Shown in pieces: positions 32,988 through 43,874 of a stretch of 64,000 nucleotides of DNA. Under the pieces are notes generated by a model. It had not been told where the DNA came from. It searched no databases and worked only from the letters and a program-made list of their open reading frames with translations. The DNA is from Linderina pennispora. Its lineage: Eukaryota > Kickxellomycota > Kickxellomycetes > Kickxellales > Kickxellaceae. Within the stretch, counting starts at the first letter, position 1. The number at the start of each line of letters is the position of its first letter. Both the position numbers and the translations under genes were made by a program. Location of the stretch: assembly GCF_002104995.1 (NCBI RefSeq), contig NW_024468261.1, forward strand, positions 558,001 to 622,000. The letters are read 5' to 3'.

Positions 32988-34745
32988 ATGTCCATCCAGC
33001 AAGTTCCAACACACATTCTGGCAAAAATCTTTGACCTGGCATGTACTCATTTGGTGCCGATGCGCAGCAACTTTTATTGCTTACGCGACTTCATTAGCCT
33101 CTACAACACTCACAGAGACCTCAGGCCGTTGCTGCCTAAGTCATGTAGACAACTGGTGACATTTGAGCACCGCTCTGCCCTATCATGCAACGGGCACGGC
33201 TACCATGAGTCTCCCTGGCGCACAAGTGCCAACTGGCTCATCAACCATGGATTTACTGACGAAGTAACCCACATCTTGGTTCTTATGGAAAATGGGCGGT
33301 GTCGCTGCAAACCACCAATTCTTAAGCTGCTTAACATACTACGTCCAGAATTTTTCGACTGGAGCAGTCTCCACAACCTCCGATTCATTGGTCCGGGTGT
33401 CTTCCAGCGCGGCGTTGGTGTATCTGATGAGGATATGGCCGAGCAGGCATCGTTTGACAGCCGCATGTTCTCCAAGCTCATCCCTACGATTACATCGATG
33501 AGCTACAGTCTGACTCAAAGTATGGATCTTCCTCTTTTACTCGGTTTTCGCTCTCCACTCAACCTGAACCCATTCTACAGCATGCTTTATGCGGCATACG
33601 AGCCACGGCTGGTTGAGGTGCAGGAGGTATCTCCTGTTGTTCCGACTCGCCCTCCCGTCATTCTCCCACAGGTTGTCGCACTCGAGCTTCACGAAGCGTA
33701 CTTGCGAACCATCGGTGCCCTGCCAAGATACAGTGTCAGACAGCTGCGCAAGGTCAAGCTACTGCGCATAACGAATGGCATTCCATGGGATTTTTTTTCT
33801 CTGACTGGCGAACGGTCTCTTGTCTTTGAAAACGTCGAGGAGGTGGTTTTCGACTTTGTACCAACAAGATACACTTTGCCACGACAGACTCCCAACGGCG
33901 GGCTCGATATCCAGTTCCCAAGTATCAAATCGGTAACTGTTTTTCACTCCTGTCTGCTATACGACGATGTTTACGAGCTGTTCCACCAGCATCCACCAAG
34001 ATTGCTGTACATGGCTGAAGACTTTCAAAGACTTCAGTCAATCAATCCGAAAATAGTAGCTGGTGCGACAACATTAATGATTTATGCCAAGGCGTATGGT
34101 ATTGAGCCTGTTCGACTGCCGCGCGACATTATCAACCGGTTCTTCCGCAACCCATCAAATGTCATTGAAGCTGTGCTAACTGGAAACTCGATTCCATTCT
34201 CTGACTGGATAGCATGGGCCATGCTGATAAAGTTGACCATTGATTTGAATCCAGACGACCTTCACAGGCTTCCAGTGCTCATTGAGTGCCTCCCTCTCCT
34301 ACGGCATCTTCGGGTCCTTTACCAGACCTCTACAGTAGCAAGAACAGGCGAATACACCTGGCGTCCTGAAGATGACGAAGGGACCTCAGCTATAGGCAGA
34401 GATTGGAGAATTCAAAGGCTACAAACATCGTCGAGTAGGTTACAGGCTACAGCTCCTTCACAACCCCTATTATTAGTACCACGACCACCCCGACCTCCTC
34501 GTGATCTACTCACGCCTGAGGATGCCCAAGACTTACCACTTCTCAGTAGGCAGCTGAGACGCCTCGACATCGGAATACCCGACGATACTGTTGTGGATGT
34601 CCTCGAAGACATTATTCCACAGCTACGCTGCCTGGAGTGCATCACTGCGAGGCGGCTTCAGGCAGATGCCATTCGACCATTTGCTGAACAGCACATTGTT
34701 GGGGTAGATGTGAAATGGTTTGAGCGTCAACCTGGAGACTATTAA
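32988..34745 (+). CDS. F-box-like/LRR-like protein
   Basis: The ORF encodes an intact 585-aa protein. The start MSIQQVPTHILAKIFDLACT is F-box-like (VP..IL.KIFDLA). It continues with CLRDFISLYNTHRDLRPLL in place of the usual C..W helix. Irregular leucine-rich segments follow (QLRKVKLLRITNGIPWDFFS; FPSIKSVTVFHSCLL; LPLLRHLRVLYQ), and the C-terminal PQLRCLECITARRLQADAI reads like a terminal LRR. No catalytic motif is seen. Members of such families usually act as SCF substrate receptors, but fungal lineage-specific expansions are mostly uncharacterised. It is the only one of the three F-box-like genes here that is uninterrupted. Confidence 0.7.
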   Translation: MSIQQVPTHILAKIFDLACTHLVPMRSNFYCLRDFISLYNTHRDLRPLLPKSCRQLVTFEHRSALSCNGHGYHESPWRTSANWLINHGFTDEVTHILVLMENGRCRCKPPILKLLNILRPEFFDWSSLHNLRFIGPGVFQRGVGVSDEDMAEQASFDSRMFSKLIPTITSMSYSLTQSMDLPLLLGFRSPLNLNPFYSMLYAAYEPRLVEVQEVSPVVPTRPPVILPQVVALELHEAYLRTIGALPRYSVRQLRKVKLLRITNGIPWDFFSLTGERSLVFENVEEVVFDFVPTRYTLPRQTPNGGLDIQFPSIKSVTVFHSCLLYDDVYELFHQHPPRLLYMAEDFQRLQSINPKIVAGATTLMIYAKAYGIEPVRLPRDIINRFFRNPSNVIEAVLTGNSIPFSDWIAWAMLIKLTIDLNPDDLHRLPVLIECLPLLRHLRVLYQTSTVARTGEYTWRPEDDEGTSAIGRDWRIQRLQTSSSRLQATAPSQPLLLVPRPPRPPRDLLTPEDAQDLPLLSRQLRRLDIGIPDDTVVDVLEDIIPQLRCLECITARRLQADAIRPFAEQHIVGVDVKWFERQPGDY

Positions 34746-35287
34746 CAACTCTTCCATATTTTTGTATTTAGTGTATCATATATATATTACAACCTAGCTC
34801 CGATTGTACAACACATAGTAGAGATACAAAGAAACCACGACGATATGCCTGATAGCACTGATCAGTTGTCATGAAAGCATGAATGTGGGTTATGCGGTAA
34901 TCATGACTGAAATGCCACGTTTTTTCCATGCACTGTGTAATTGTAAGCCGATGTTGAGAAACCTGCATTAGTAAATCTAAATTTAGGAATCAGATGGGCA
35001 AAATAGGAATAAGCTGAGTTCACAAATGCCATTCTTGGTGGGCAGGTGGCAGACAGCCCTGAAGTTGTAAACAATGATCTTGAATAGAGAACAACAAGGC
35101 AAAGGAGCTGGTGAATAGCAAGTGGCGTCACAGTGGGTTGTGAACTGGTGGGAGGTTTGTTGAGAGGAGTTTGTCTCATTGCAGGAAAGATGCTGCTAGT
35201 GTGTTTTGTATCTCTCTTCATTGCTCAATAATAATTATCTTCTATACCTCTTCACCTTACAAGCAACGCTTGCATTACCCTTGCACT

Positions 35288-35371
35288 ATGGATGACGGAG
35301 ACCGTATTAAAATAGGAGGCTTTGAAACAGAGCCTGTTTACTATGATTACTATTATATGAAATCACTTTGA
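35288..35371 (+). CDS. 27-aa microprotein, copy 1
   Basis: This short ORF has 27 codons plus TGA and begins MDDGDRIKIGGFETEPVYYD. It ends in a Tyr-rich YYDYYY run, then MKSL. The first 23 codons (69 nt) are identical to copy 2 at 35834, whereas the DNA on both sides has diverged clearly. An AATAAA lies 20 nt after the stop (35391). The acidic start and Tyr-rich end show no signal peptide or membrane segment. In this copy the frame is open upstream to 35171, but that extension is not shared by copy 2. It could be a true micropeptide gene, the last exon of a larger gene, or a conserved RNA element. Confidence 0.45.
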   Translation: MDDGDRIKIGGFETEPVYYDYYYMKSL

Positions 35372-35833
35372 CAACTATCTATAGTTGGTTAATAAAGAGT
35401 ATTCCATATCTCTCACAACATGTATATTTGTCATTGGGCCATGTACAACTTGTCACCCATGGGTCAGCAGAGATACACAGATACGAATATTGCATATGAC
35501 TGCTGTATTACCGGTTTAAGGTATACTGATTTAAGCTCCTGGACAGCTTCAGCTGCGACATCTATTCCAATGTGCCATGCACTACAAGAGGTGAACAATG
35601 ATCTTGGGCGTAGAGCAATAAGGCAAAGGAGCTGGTGAATGGCGAGTGGCGTCACGGAAGATTGTGAACTGGTGGGAACATTGCTGAGAGAAAATTTTTC
35701 AGTGCAACCGAGGTAATACCAAAAGTAAAATTTAAATGTCTTTACATCTTTCAAAAAGTTTTATCTTTTATATCACTTTCCTCCACTATTGTCATCCTCT
35801 TTCCGCTAACAACATTTTCATATCGCTTACATT

Positions 35834-35917
35834 ATGGATGACGGAGACCGTATTAAAATAGGAGGCTTTGAAACAGAGCCTGTTTACTATGATTACTATT
35901 ATTTGGAATCGCTTTAA
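35834..35917 (+). CDS. 27-aa microprotein, copy 2
   Basis: This copy has 27 codons plus TAA. It differs from copy 1 by Met-to-Leu and Lys-to-Glu near the end, one silent change (TCA/TCG) and the stop codon. An in-frame TAA 27 nt upstream of the ATG shows that the shared coding unit is the 27-aa ORF itself. AATAAA follows at 35941, 23 nt after the stop, as in copy 1. The function is unknown. Confidence 0.45.
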   Translation: MDDGDRIKIGGFETEPVYYDYYYLESL

Positions 35918-36290
35918 CAACTGTCTATATAGAGTTAGCTAATAAAGAATATTCCACATCTCTCGCAAAGTGTGTATTTGTCATTGGGCCCTGTACAGCT
36001 CCATATCCTTGTGACAGCGTAGACATACAGGGATGTATGGCTCATACGGCTACCAAATCAACGACATAGGGCTTACTGATTCTTAGCTCCTTGGGTAACT
36101 TCAGATATGATACACAGCATGTACTTCTACACTCACGATGCCAGCTCATCTCCATGTAAGCAAAACCCCGTTTGCCTCGCGTTTTGGTAGGGAGACTGCT
36201 TATGTTTTGCAAGATTTAATAGAAAAAGTGGAGCTATGAACGACATGAGGAAATAGAAATATTGATTTTAAGGCCAGGGCTACCATTCGA

Positions 36291-39200
36291 TTACTGTTCG
36301 CCAGCCAACTCTTTCCGGATGGCCTTCATCGCCGGAATATTGGCCACCGACGGCGCCGGGGTGACGGCGCTGGGGGTGTTTGCGGGGGTCGCCGGCACCG
36401 CGCGGTTTAGAGCAATGTGGCTCTTCACCAGATGGCCGGCTGCCAGGGCTGCGCACAGCGACAGCTCGCCCGCCATCACCGACGCGCAGATAATGCGTGC
36501 CAGCTTCTGGGCATTGGAACCAGGCACATCTCTGTGCGGGCCGCGGCAGCCCAGCATGTCCAGGCAGGCGGCCTGCGGCGGCAGTGTCGTGCCGCCACCG
36601 ATAGTGCCGACCTCAACACTGGGCATACTGCACGAGATGCGCAGGTCGCGGCCGTCATTGGCCGGCTCCATCAGCGTGATGCAGGTCGACGACTCGACGT
36701 TCTGTGCCGGATCCTGGCCCGTGGCCAGGTAGATGGCGGTCAATGTGTTGGCTGCATGGGCGTTGAAGCCGCCCATGGCGCCGGCCATGGCCGAGCCGAT
36801 CAGGTTCTTGGAGATGTTGAGCCGGCACAGGTCGTCGACGGTGGTCTTCAGGACCCTGCGCACGACGTCGCCGGGAATCACCGCCTCGGCCGCCACGGAC
36901 TTGCCGCGGCCGTCGATCCAGTTGATGGCCGCCGGCTTCTTGTCCGTGCAGTAGTTGCCCGATACCGAGATGATCTCGCAGTCCGGGAACTGCTCCTGGA
37001 TCAGCACCAATGACTTCTCGCAGCCCTTGGAGATCATGTTCATGCCCATGGCGTCGCCGGTAAAGGTTGTGAACCGCACGTACAAGAGCCGTCCGGCCAG
37101 CGCCACCTTCAGATTCAGCAGCTTGGCAAACCGGCTCGTCGACTGGAACGCATCGCGCACCATCGCAAAGCCCTCCTCGCTCTCCAGCCAGATCTTCAGC
37201 TCGCCCGCCCTCACCACATCGGGCATCTGCAGGCACGGGCCGCGGGTCATACCGTCGCGAGGTCAGAACCGTGCGAGCTCCGCCGCCCAAAGTGATTGCC
37301 TTGCAGCCACGCGATGTCGACGCGACCAGGGCGCCCTCGGTGGTCGCCATTGGGATATGCAGAAGCTCGCCGTCAATCCGGATCGGGACCTGCAACGCCC
37401 ACGGGCAACGGCATGATGCCGATGACGTTCTCGCAGCACTGGCCAGTGAACCTTCGAGTAGTCGTAGTGGTGGTACGGCAGCTTCGACGTCTCCAGGGTG
37501 CCGGTCTTGGAGGCGCGCGAAATGATCGCCCGCCGCATCTTGATCGCGCGGATGTCGTCGTTCAGCTTCTTCTCCAGCGCATATGCAGGGATCACGTTCG
37601 CCTGCACCAGCGTCATCACCTCCGCATCGTTCAGCATCTTGGCGCCCTCCGACTCCAGTACTACCTTGCACACCTCCAAAGACCGCACGTGCTCAGGGTC
37701 CACCTCGGGCGAATGGGCATCGGCCTCCTGAAGCGCCTGCTTGCCGTGCGCGCTGACCAGCATCGACGGCGACCGCTTCAGGACCATGTCCGTGGTCGAG
37801 TCAATGCGCGGTACGAGGGACGACAGTGCCGAGGTCGAGTGCAAAGCAATGCCGTGCGCAGGGGCGCCCTCGCTGCTGACCCCACCGCGCAGCTTGCGAG
37901 TGGCCTGCTCAATACGCTGGGCCGTATCCACCGACGCACGGAACCGGTATTTGCGGTCGAAGCCGCGCTGCGCTCGGAGACTGCATCCTCAGTGTATCCG
38001 TCGTCGGTCGAAGCCACGCTTGGCGCGCCGCTCGACGACCGCACTGCATCGTAGAATTCATGGCTGGCACCATACCTGTGCGCGGCAGGTCCCACCGCCG
38101 CGCCCCTGAACATGGCCAGGTAGATGTTGGCACCCAGCGAAATGGCAACGATCAAGGCCAGAACTGCAATAATAACGCCAGACGTGTTCAGCATGTCAAT
38201 CGGCAGCCCGCTAGGAGCGCTGTGGGTACCCGGCAGTGCCCAATTGGCGACCGGCAGGATAGGTCACTTGCACAGCGCGCGGCTTGCTGCCGGCCACCAG
38301 CGGCACCAGATGCTTTGCCAGCTGGTTGATCATATCGTGCTTGGTCATTGGCATCCAGAGACTCGGTAGTCACGCTGCTCTGGACGCCCCAGCCCAGGGA
38401 CTTGGTCAGGAACGAGGTCGACATAACACCAGACTCGATGACCGAAATCAGAATAAGCCCGCCCAGCACCAGCGACTTGAGCCGCCAGATAGTTTTGTTC
38501 TCGCCACGCGCCTCGTCGTCCGTCAGCGCCTTCAGCACAATCTGCTTGTACAGCGCCGGGCTGGCCTCGTCGCCGACAACATCATTCTCAAAGGTATCCG
38601 TGATGCTGGATCTCGACGCCTGCTTTCTGCCGTGCGCGCGCACCCGAATCACGTCCAGCTTCAGCGTCAGGATAGCCGTGTACAGCGTGAACAAGAAGAA
38701 GCCGTCAAACAGAAGCAGCAGAGAGGACACCACGCACATCTCGTACAGCTGCCCGACGCGCGAGCACACGCCAATCGCCAGAATGCTGATTTCGAAAAGA
38801 TAGTCCTTCACCAGCCGGCTCGCACACTTGTCCACTCCTCGAGTGATTTGCGATTGGATCTGCGCCGGAGTCGCAGTCGTATGCACATCCCCATTGGCCG
38901 CCTCGCCAGATTCCGCATTGCCAGACGACCCCCGCCTGTTCATGCGGTCCCCATACGCTGCCAGCAGCACCGAGCGCGTCAGTGTCAGCGACTTGTCAAA
39001 GCCCACGCAGATAATCAGGAACGGCAGCGCCTCCGTCAGCAGCACCGCGCTGATTTTGACCCCCAGCAACTGCGCGACCAGGATCGCAAATACGAATGCG
39101 GAGAAGCCCGAGAACATCACCGACAGCGCCAGCGTCACCTGCGACCCGTACCGCCGCATCGTCGCAAACGTGTTGATAAACGTCGCAAACGTGATCGCGT

Positions 39201-39979
39201 AGCTCATAAACACCAGCAGAACCTCGCCTACCGTGGCCTGCCCCAGCAGCAGGTACACGCGGTTCACAACCTGCAGCAGGACCGTGGGCCTGCCACTGCT
39301 GTGCATGTCGCTTGACGCATCGCCTGCATCCAGAAGCTGCAGACCGCTCTCTGCCAACATCTTGCCCACGCCTGACGTCCACTGCTTTGCCATAGCGTGC
39401 TGCTCGTCGGTGGTGGCATTCAGTGCAAACACAAGCAGCGATTGTGGGGACCTGTGAATAAGCAAATAGCCAAAGTCGGGGTTCACAATTTGGTTCACTT
39501 GGCATATCGGCCACCAGTGCTACATCCGGATTCACTGGCGACATTGCCAGGCACGAGCCCTGGTCATCCCTGGCGCACACATCGGCAAACGCGATATCTG
39601 CATATTGCACGCCGCCGGGTATCTTGGCCGACTGGATTTTCTTGAACACGCCCGAAATGTTCTTGACATTATTTGTCTGCACCGTCTGGGACCGGGTCGA
39701 AATCGAATTGTGCACGGATACTGTGTACAGCTGGAGCTTGTGCGCCGAGCCCTCTGAGGCTTCGCTGAGGCTGAAGGGAGAGGAGGCGCTGGCCCGTGAG
39801 TAGTTGATAGAGTGCGTCGGGAACATCGTGGCCCTGTCGCCGTTGGAGAAGAGCTTGTCCTGCTTGACCGACTGCCACACGAAATAGCACGCGCACACCA
39901 CCGCAATTGTGCAGTACGCAATGGTTTCAATGGGACTGCGAGCCACACGCCGGGCGGCACGCGAGATTACTCGGGTCAT
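36291..39979 (-). CDS. HMG1: HMG-CoA reductase, ER membrane, frame interrupted
   Basis: HMG-CoA reductase makes mevalonate, the committed step of sterol and isoprenoid synthesis, with its catalytic domain facing the cytosol. The ATG at 39979 ([20 protein letters not shown]) precedes TM1. A sterol-sensing-type membrane domain ([20 protein letters not shown] and following segments) runs to about 38400, and a further TM ([20 protein letters not shown]) is near 38180. The linker precedes [11 protein letters not shown] and the catalytic domain. That domain contains [14 protein letters not shown] (catalytic Glu), [33 protein letters not shown] (Lys), [20 protein letters not shown] (Asp), [14 protein letters not shown] and GHLVKSH (His). 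The length of about 1,230 codons is slightly long for fungi. Added-base frameshifts occur near 39500, 38270, 37930, 37460 and 37255. Confidence 0.92.
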
Positions 39980-40902
39980 TGTCTCGGAATCTCGCTAAAA
40001 AATAAAAAGGAGCTTTAAATAACGGAGGGAGGAAGGGAGAAGCGGGAAATAAAGATTGCAAAAAATATTAATGAGGCAAGGCGTGCAGATTCAGAAGCTA
40101 GAAGACAGGGGAGGGGAGCAAGTATAAGAAAAACCAAAACAACTGGCGGTCTCTTCTGAAAACAGTCCCCCATTAAATGGGAGTTGGGTCCGGCTTTTGA
40201 GCGGTTGGGGAGTATGCTTAGAGAAATCTTGTCGAGATATCCAAAAATACTGCCTCTTGATTTGCCAAGAGTTCCATGACGACCTGTCATTGTCTTGTCA
40301 GGCGAGACAGGTGGAGTATTTCAACCGGAGAACACCGGGGGGAGCCAGCCGCTCTGGCCTCCGGCGAGATCGATCCTCTCTAGAGACCGCTGGGTATACA
40401 CGAACCAGCAGCCTGGTCGCAGGGCTGGGACAGAATTGTGCATTGCGTGAGGGGGAAGGCGCGTAGCACAGCCATCAATGCGATCACAACTGCTCTTATC
40501 GATTGCCACTCGGGATCAAATCAGCTGATCGCCCAGTCGGACCGCACGCTCTGTTGCTGACAGAGATAGAGCTGATGTCGCCTGTAATGCCTGGTGGAAG
40601 GTACGAATGGCCGCTCCAGCATAGCGTATACATACTATCCAGTCCAAGCCTACGAGTACGTGTCTATGCAAATAGAAATCAGCGCAAGTGACAATGTGCA
40701 CTGAACGCTGTGTCATTTTGATTGACATTTGCAGCTGTCGTACAATGGAAAATGCAGCATTTTACTCGACGGTTTGGGCAAGACAGTAGCATTTATTTCC
40801 GCACAAACATTGCTGCTGTGGCTATACATATGGCCATGGCAGACCAAGGATATGCATAGCTGCGTTGGTGGGCAGTGCAGTATACTTGAGACAGCACGCT
40901 GC
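39980..40902. other. Intergenic region upstream of HMG1
   Basis: This is 0.9 kb between the HMG1 start and the HUB1 stop. It must hold the HMG1 promoter. No recognisable gene, RNA or TATA box of good quality is seen; 40300-40450 is GC-rich, unlike the AT-rich DNA near the HMG1 start. Confidence 0.4.
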
Positions 40903-41218
40903 TTATGTATAGTAGAGCTCAATGTTGGTGCCATCATGCACCTCGTAGTCGTCAAGCGTGATGTTGTCTTTAAACACCGAGTTCCACCGCTTCAGCGTGA
41001 TCTTCTCGGGTCTCGTGCCAGTCATGGCCGCAATCAGCTTCTTGACATCGCCAATCTTGTCAGTCGGGCTAAGTTTCTGATTTGATCAGTAATCCGTTAT
41101 CGGCACCTGGGCGTCCTTGTTCACACGCGCTATCATTTTATCCTATCGCAAAACCAACTTACTTGCACTTTACATGGACCTTCTTGCCCAGGCGGTCGTT
41201 GCAGATAATCTCGATCAT
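40903..41218 (-). CDS. HUB1: Ubiquitin-like modifier Hub1/UBL5 (two exons)
   Basis: The gene is too small and split for simple ORF scans. Exon 1 (41163-41218) encodes [18 protein letters not shown] plus two bases. A 94-nt intron (41069-41162, GTAAGT to CTTAG) follows. Exon 2 (40903-41068) encodes [20 protein letters not shown], then [20 protein letters not shown] and [14 protein letters not shown]. The spliced product is 73 aa, exactly the family length, and ends in the YY motif followed by one residue instead of a GG tail. Hub1 binds spliceosomal proteins (Snu66, Prp38) non-covalently and tunes splice-site choice. It is divergent from isocitrate lyase, 741 bp apart. Confidence 0.93.
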
Positions 41219-41547
41219 GGCTACTGGGACAAAGGGAAATGGGGGGCGTTTTTCCTGCTGGAAATAATTGGAAAACGTTCCTGGGTGACTGTTAACTAAA
41301 TAGAAAGTAGCTGGCAAGGCGGGGAGCCCGGAGCGCTGGTGCACGGCCACCCCGCTCCAGCGAGATGTGCGCGATGGCCGACGCTGGGCTGATTATGGGT
41401 GCGTGATTGGCTGATCGTGGGGTATCCCCCGGCCAGCGGACCACCGGGTCAACCAAAGATCCACGTCTCCTGAGGAATTGCGTTTGCCAGTTGCAGACCT
41501 GGCTGAACCTGTGCCAGCGCTTTCTATAAGGGGGTTTTCGCTGAAGA

Positions 41548-41592
41548 TGACTCAATGGCCCTTTCACATGGACCGTCCCAGAGCGAGCCAAT
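41548..41592 (+). promoter_or_regulatory. AP-1/Gcn4-type site and CCAAT box in the ICL promoter
   Basis: TGACTCA (41548-41554) is a perfect bZIP AP-1/Gcn4 site. CCAAT (41588-41592) is a CBF/HAP core. Both lie about 370-410 bp upstream of the ICL ATG. The sites are seen directly; their use is inferred. Confidence 0.4.
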
Positions 41593-41864
41593 GGACGCCG
41601 GGGGGTTTCACGCGGCAGCGGCCCAAGCGGGCATGTGAAGAAGCCGCCTGCGGGCAGAGCACAATGGGAATTCATCGAATTGGCTTATCTCTTGAGACTG
41701 CTTTTTCTATTTTTCCAGCTTCCATGCACCCGGCCATCGGAGAAATTGGCTGCTTTCTGACAGATGCGCGCAGGTCCAGGGCTAATGATATTTTCCGGTG
41801 CCCAGCAGCGAGATAGCTGGGTTTCAGGTGCTGGCGGCGACTAAGAGCGAGATAAGCATTTCGC

Positions 41865-41872
41865 TATAAATA
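41865..41872 (+). promoter_or_regulatory. TATA box of isocitrate lyase
   Basis: TATAAATA lies 88-95 bp upstream of the ICL ATG, in the usual position for a strongly regulated fungal gene. Confidence 0.7.
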
Positions 41873-41959
41873 CCGGGGCATGTTGCCGCCGGGCATTGCA
41901 GAGCCGACAACTAGCAAACCACCCACTAGCACACATCTTTTTTCTGATTCCCTATAACC

Positions 41960-43597
41960 ATGTCGAACGTTACATCCGCTGCCATTGTCGAGGCTGAGGA
42001 GCGCCGCTTCCAGGAGCAGGTCGCGCAGGTCAAGGAGTGGTGGAACTCGCCCCGCTTCCGCGGCATCACCCGGCCGTACACCGCCGAGAGCATCGTCTCG
42101 AAGCGCGGGTCCATCCAGCCCACCTACCCGTCAAACGACCAGGCCAAGAAGGTGTTTGCGCTGTTTGAGAAGCGCTTCGCCGAGCGCACGCCGTCGCACA
42201 CATTCGGATGCCTGGACCCAATCCAGGTGGCACAGATGGCCAAGTACCTCGAGACCGTCTACGTGTCTGGCTGGCAGTCGTCGTCGACGGCCAGCAGCAG
42301 CAACGAGCCGGGACCGGATCTCGCCGACTACCCGATGGACACGCTGCCCAACAAGGTCGACCAGCTGTTCAAGGCGCAGCTGTTCCACGACCGCAAGCAG
42401 AACGAGGAGCGCATGGCGCTGCCCATCAGCGAGCGCGCCAAGCTGCCGTTTGTCGACTTCCTGCGGCCCATCATTGCCGACGCCGACACCGGGCACGGCG
42501 GCATCACCGCCAACATGAAGCTGGCCAAGATGTTCGTCGAGGCCGGTGCGGCCGGAATCCACATCGAAGACCAGGCTGCGGGCACCAAGAAGTGCGGGCA
42601 CATGGCCGGCAAGGTGCTGGTCCCGGTATCCGAGCACATCAACCGCCTGGTGGCCATCCGCGCGCAGTTCGACATCATGGGCACCGAGACGCTGCTGATT
42701 GCGCGTACCGATGCTGAGGCAGCGACTCTGCTGACCAGCAACATTGATCCGCGCGATCACCCGTTCATCCTCGGATCGACCAACCCGAGCCTGCCGCCGC
42801 TGGCCACCGCCATGAACCAGGCGCAGGCCCGCGGGCTGACGGGCGCCGACCTGGAGCGCATCGAGAAGGAGTGGAGCGACAAGGCGGGCATCAAGTCGTT
42901 CTCGGAGGCCGTGGCCGACTGGGCCAAGCAGCAGGGGGCGTCGGCCGCTGCCATCGCCGAGTTTGTGGCCAAGGCCAACAAGCTGTCCAACATTGAGGCC
43001 CGTGCGCTGTCCATCAAGACCTTTGGCGGCAAGGCCTCCGAGATCTTCTGGGACTGGGACGCCCCGCGCCCGCGCGAGGGCTACTACCGCTACCGCGGCG
43101 GCACCCCCGCCTGCATCATGCGCGCCATTGCCTACTCGCCCTACAGCGACCTGCTGTGGATGGAGACCGCCAAGCCGATCCTGAAGCAGGCCGAGGAGTT
43201 CGCCACCGGCGTCCGCGCCGCGTACCCCGAGCAGTGGCTCGCCTACAACCTGTCGCCGTCCTTCAACTGGGACGCCGCCGGTCTCACCGACGCCGACATG
43301 GAGTCGTATGTGCCTAGCCTCGGGAAGCTCGGCTTCGTCTGGCAGTTCATCACCCTTGGCGGCTTCCACGCCACCGGTCTGTCGGTTGATGTCTTTGCCC
43401 GCAGCTACGCCAAGCGCGGCATGTACGCCTATGTTGACGGCATCCAGCGTGCTGAGCGCGCCAACGGTGTCGAGACCCTGGCCCACCAGAAGTGGTCGGG
43501 TGCCCACTACGTCGACGGGCTCATGTCCATTGCCTCCGGCGGTGTCTCGGCCACCTCCGCCATGGGCGCTGGTGTCACCGAGGCCCAGTTCAAGTAA
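41960..43597 (+). CDS. ICL1: Isocitrate lyase
   Basis: The ORF encodes an intact 545-aa protein, within the usual fungal range. Isocitrate lyase splits isocitrate into succinate and glyoxylate, the first step of the glyoxylate shunt used on fatty acids and C2 compounds. The active-site signature is [13 protein letters not shown] (catalytic Cys around residue 213). [20 protein letters not shown] binds Mg2+ and substrate. [23 protein letters not shown] and [10 protein letters not shown] are further family motifs. The eukaryote-type insertion between these blocks is present. The C-terminal EAQFK shows no clear PTS1 peroxisomal signal, so cytosolic or PTS1-independent location is possible. A TATA box, a CCAAT box and an AP-1-like site lie upstream. 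Confidence 0.96.
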   Translation: MSNVTSAAIVEAEERRFQEQVAQVKEWWNSPRFRGITRPYTAESIVSKRGSIQPTYPSNDQAKKVFALFEKRFAERTPSHTFGCLDPIQVAQMAKYLETVYVSGWQSSSTASSSNEPGPDLADYPMDTLPNKVDQLFKAQLFHDRKQNEERMALPISERAKLPFVDFLRPIIADADTGHGGITANMKLAKMFVEAGAAGIHIEDQAAGTKKCGHMAGKVLVPVSEHINRLVAIRAQFDIMGTETLLIARTDAEAATLLTSNIDPRDHPFILGSTNPSLPPLATAMNQAQARGLTGADLERIEKEWSDKAGIKSFSEAVADWAKQQGASAAAIAEFVAKANKLSNIEARALSIKTFGGKASEIFWDWDAPRPREGYYRYRGGTPACIMRAIAYSPYSDLLWMETAKPILKQAEEFATGVRAAYPEQWLAYNLSPSFNWDAAGLTDADMESYVPSLGKLGFVWQFITLGGFHATGLSVDVFARSYAKRGMYAYVDGIQRAERANGVETLAHQKWSGAHYVDGLMSIASGGVSATSAMGAGVTEAQFK

Positions 43598-43874
43598 ACG
43601 GGCTTATCGCTGTAATGTGTCTTCCATTAATGTATCCATTTTCCTCTCATCTCACCACCTGGCGCCAGTGATGAGGTCACTGGACATGGTGTATCCCCCT
43701 CCTTGTCGGACAATGGCGAGTGTTTGGTGCTGTCAGCCACTTGAATCGGCAGCAGTGCTAGATGAAGCCCCTCCTTCGTCCCCGCCTACAGCCCGTGCAG
43801 TCACCCCTTGTCTTTTTCTTTCTCCTGCCTCATTCTCCTGAAGGCCAATTGCGACTATTACTTTTAATTCTGAA

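Larger units (their letters stand above)
35065..36110 (+). repeat. Tandem duplication of a roughly 525-546 bp unit carrying the microgene
   Basis: Copy 1 spans roughly 35065-35580 and copy 2 roughly 35591-36110. Shared blocks are AACAATGATCTTG, GGCAAAGGAGCTGGTGAAT, GTGGCGTCAC, TTGTGAACTGGTGGGA, the microgene itself, AATAAAGA.TATTCC and TTTGTCATTGGGCC. The offset is 524 bp at the promoter block and 546 bp at the ORF, so indels have accumulated outside the ORF. The ORF is the most conserved block. Confidence 0.75.

Noticed and set aside
38284..39315. Plus-strand ORF of 343 aa opposite HMG1
   Set aside because: It is an antisense shadow of the membrane domain, with no motif.
42131..43507. Long minus-strand ORF (458 aa) opposite isocitrate lyase
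   Set aside because: It is the antisense shadow of ICL1 in GC-rich DNA. The plus strand carries the catalytic motifs and the promoter elements.
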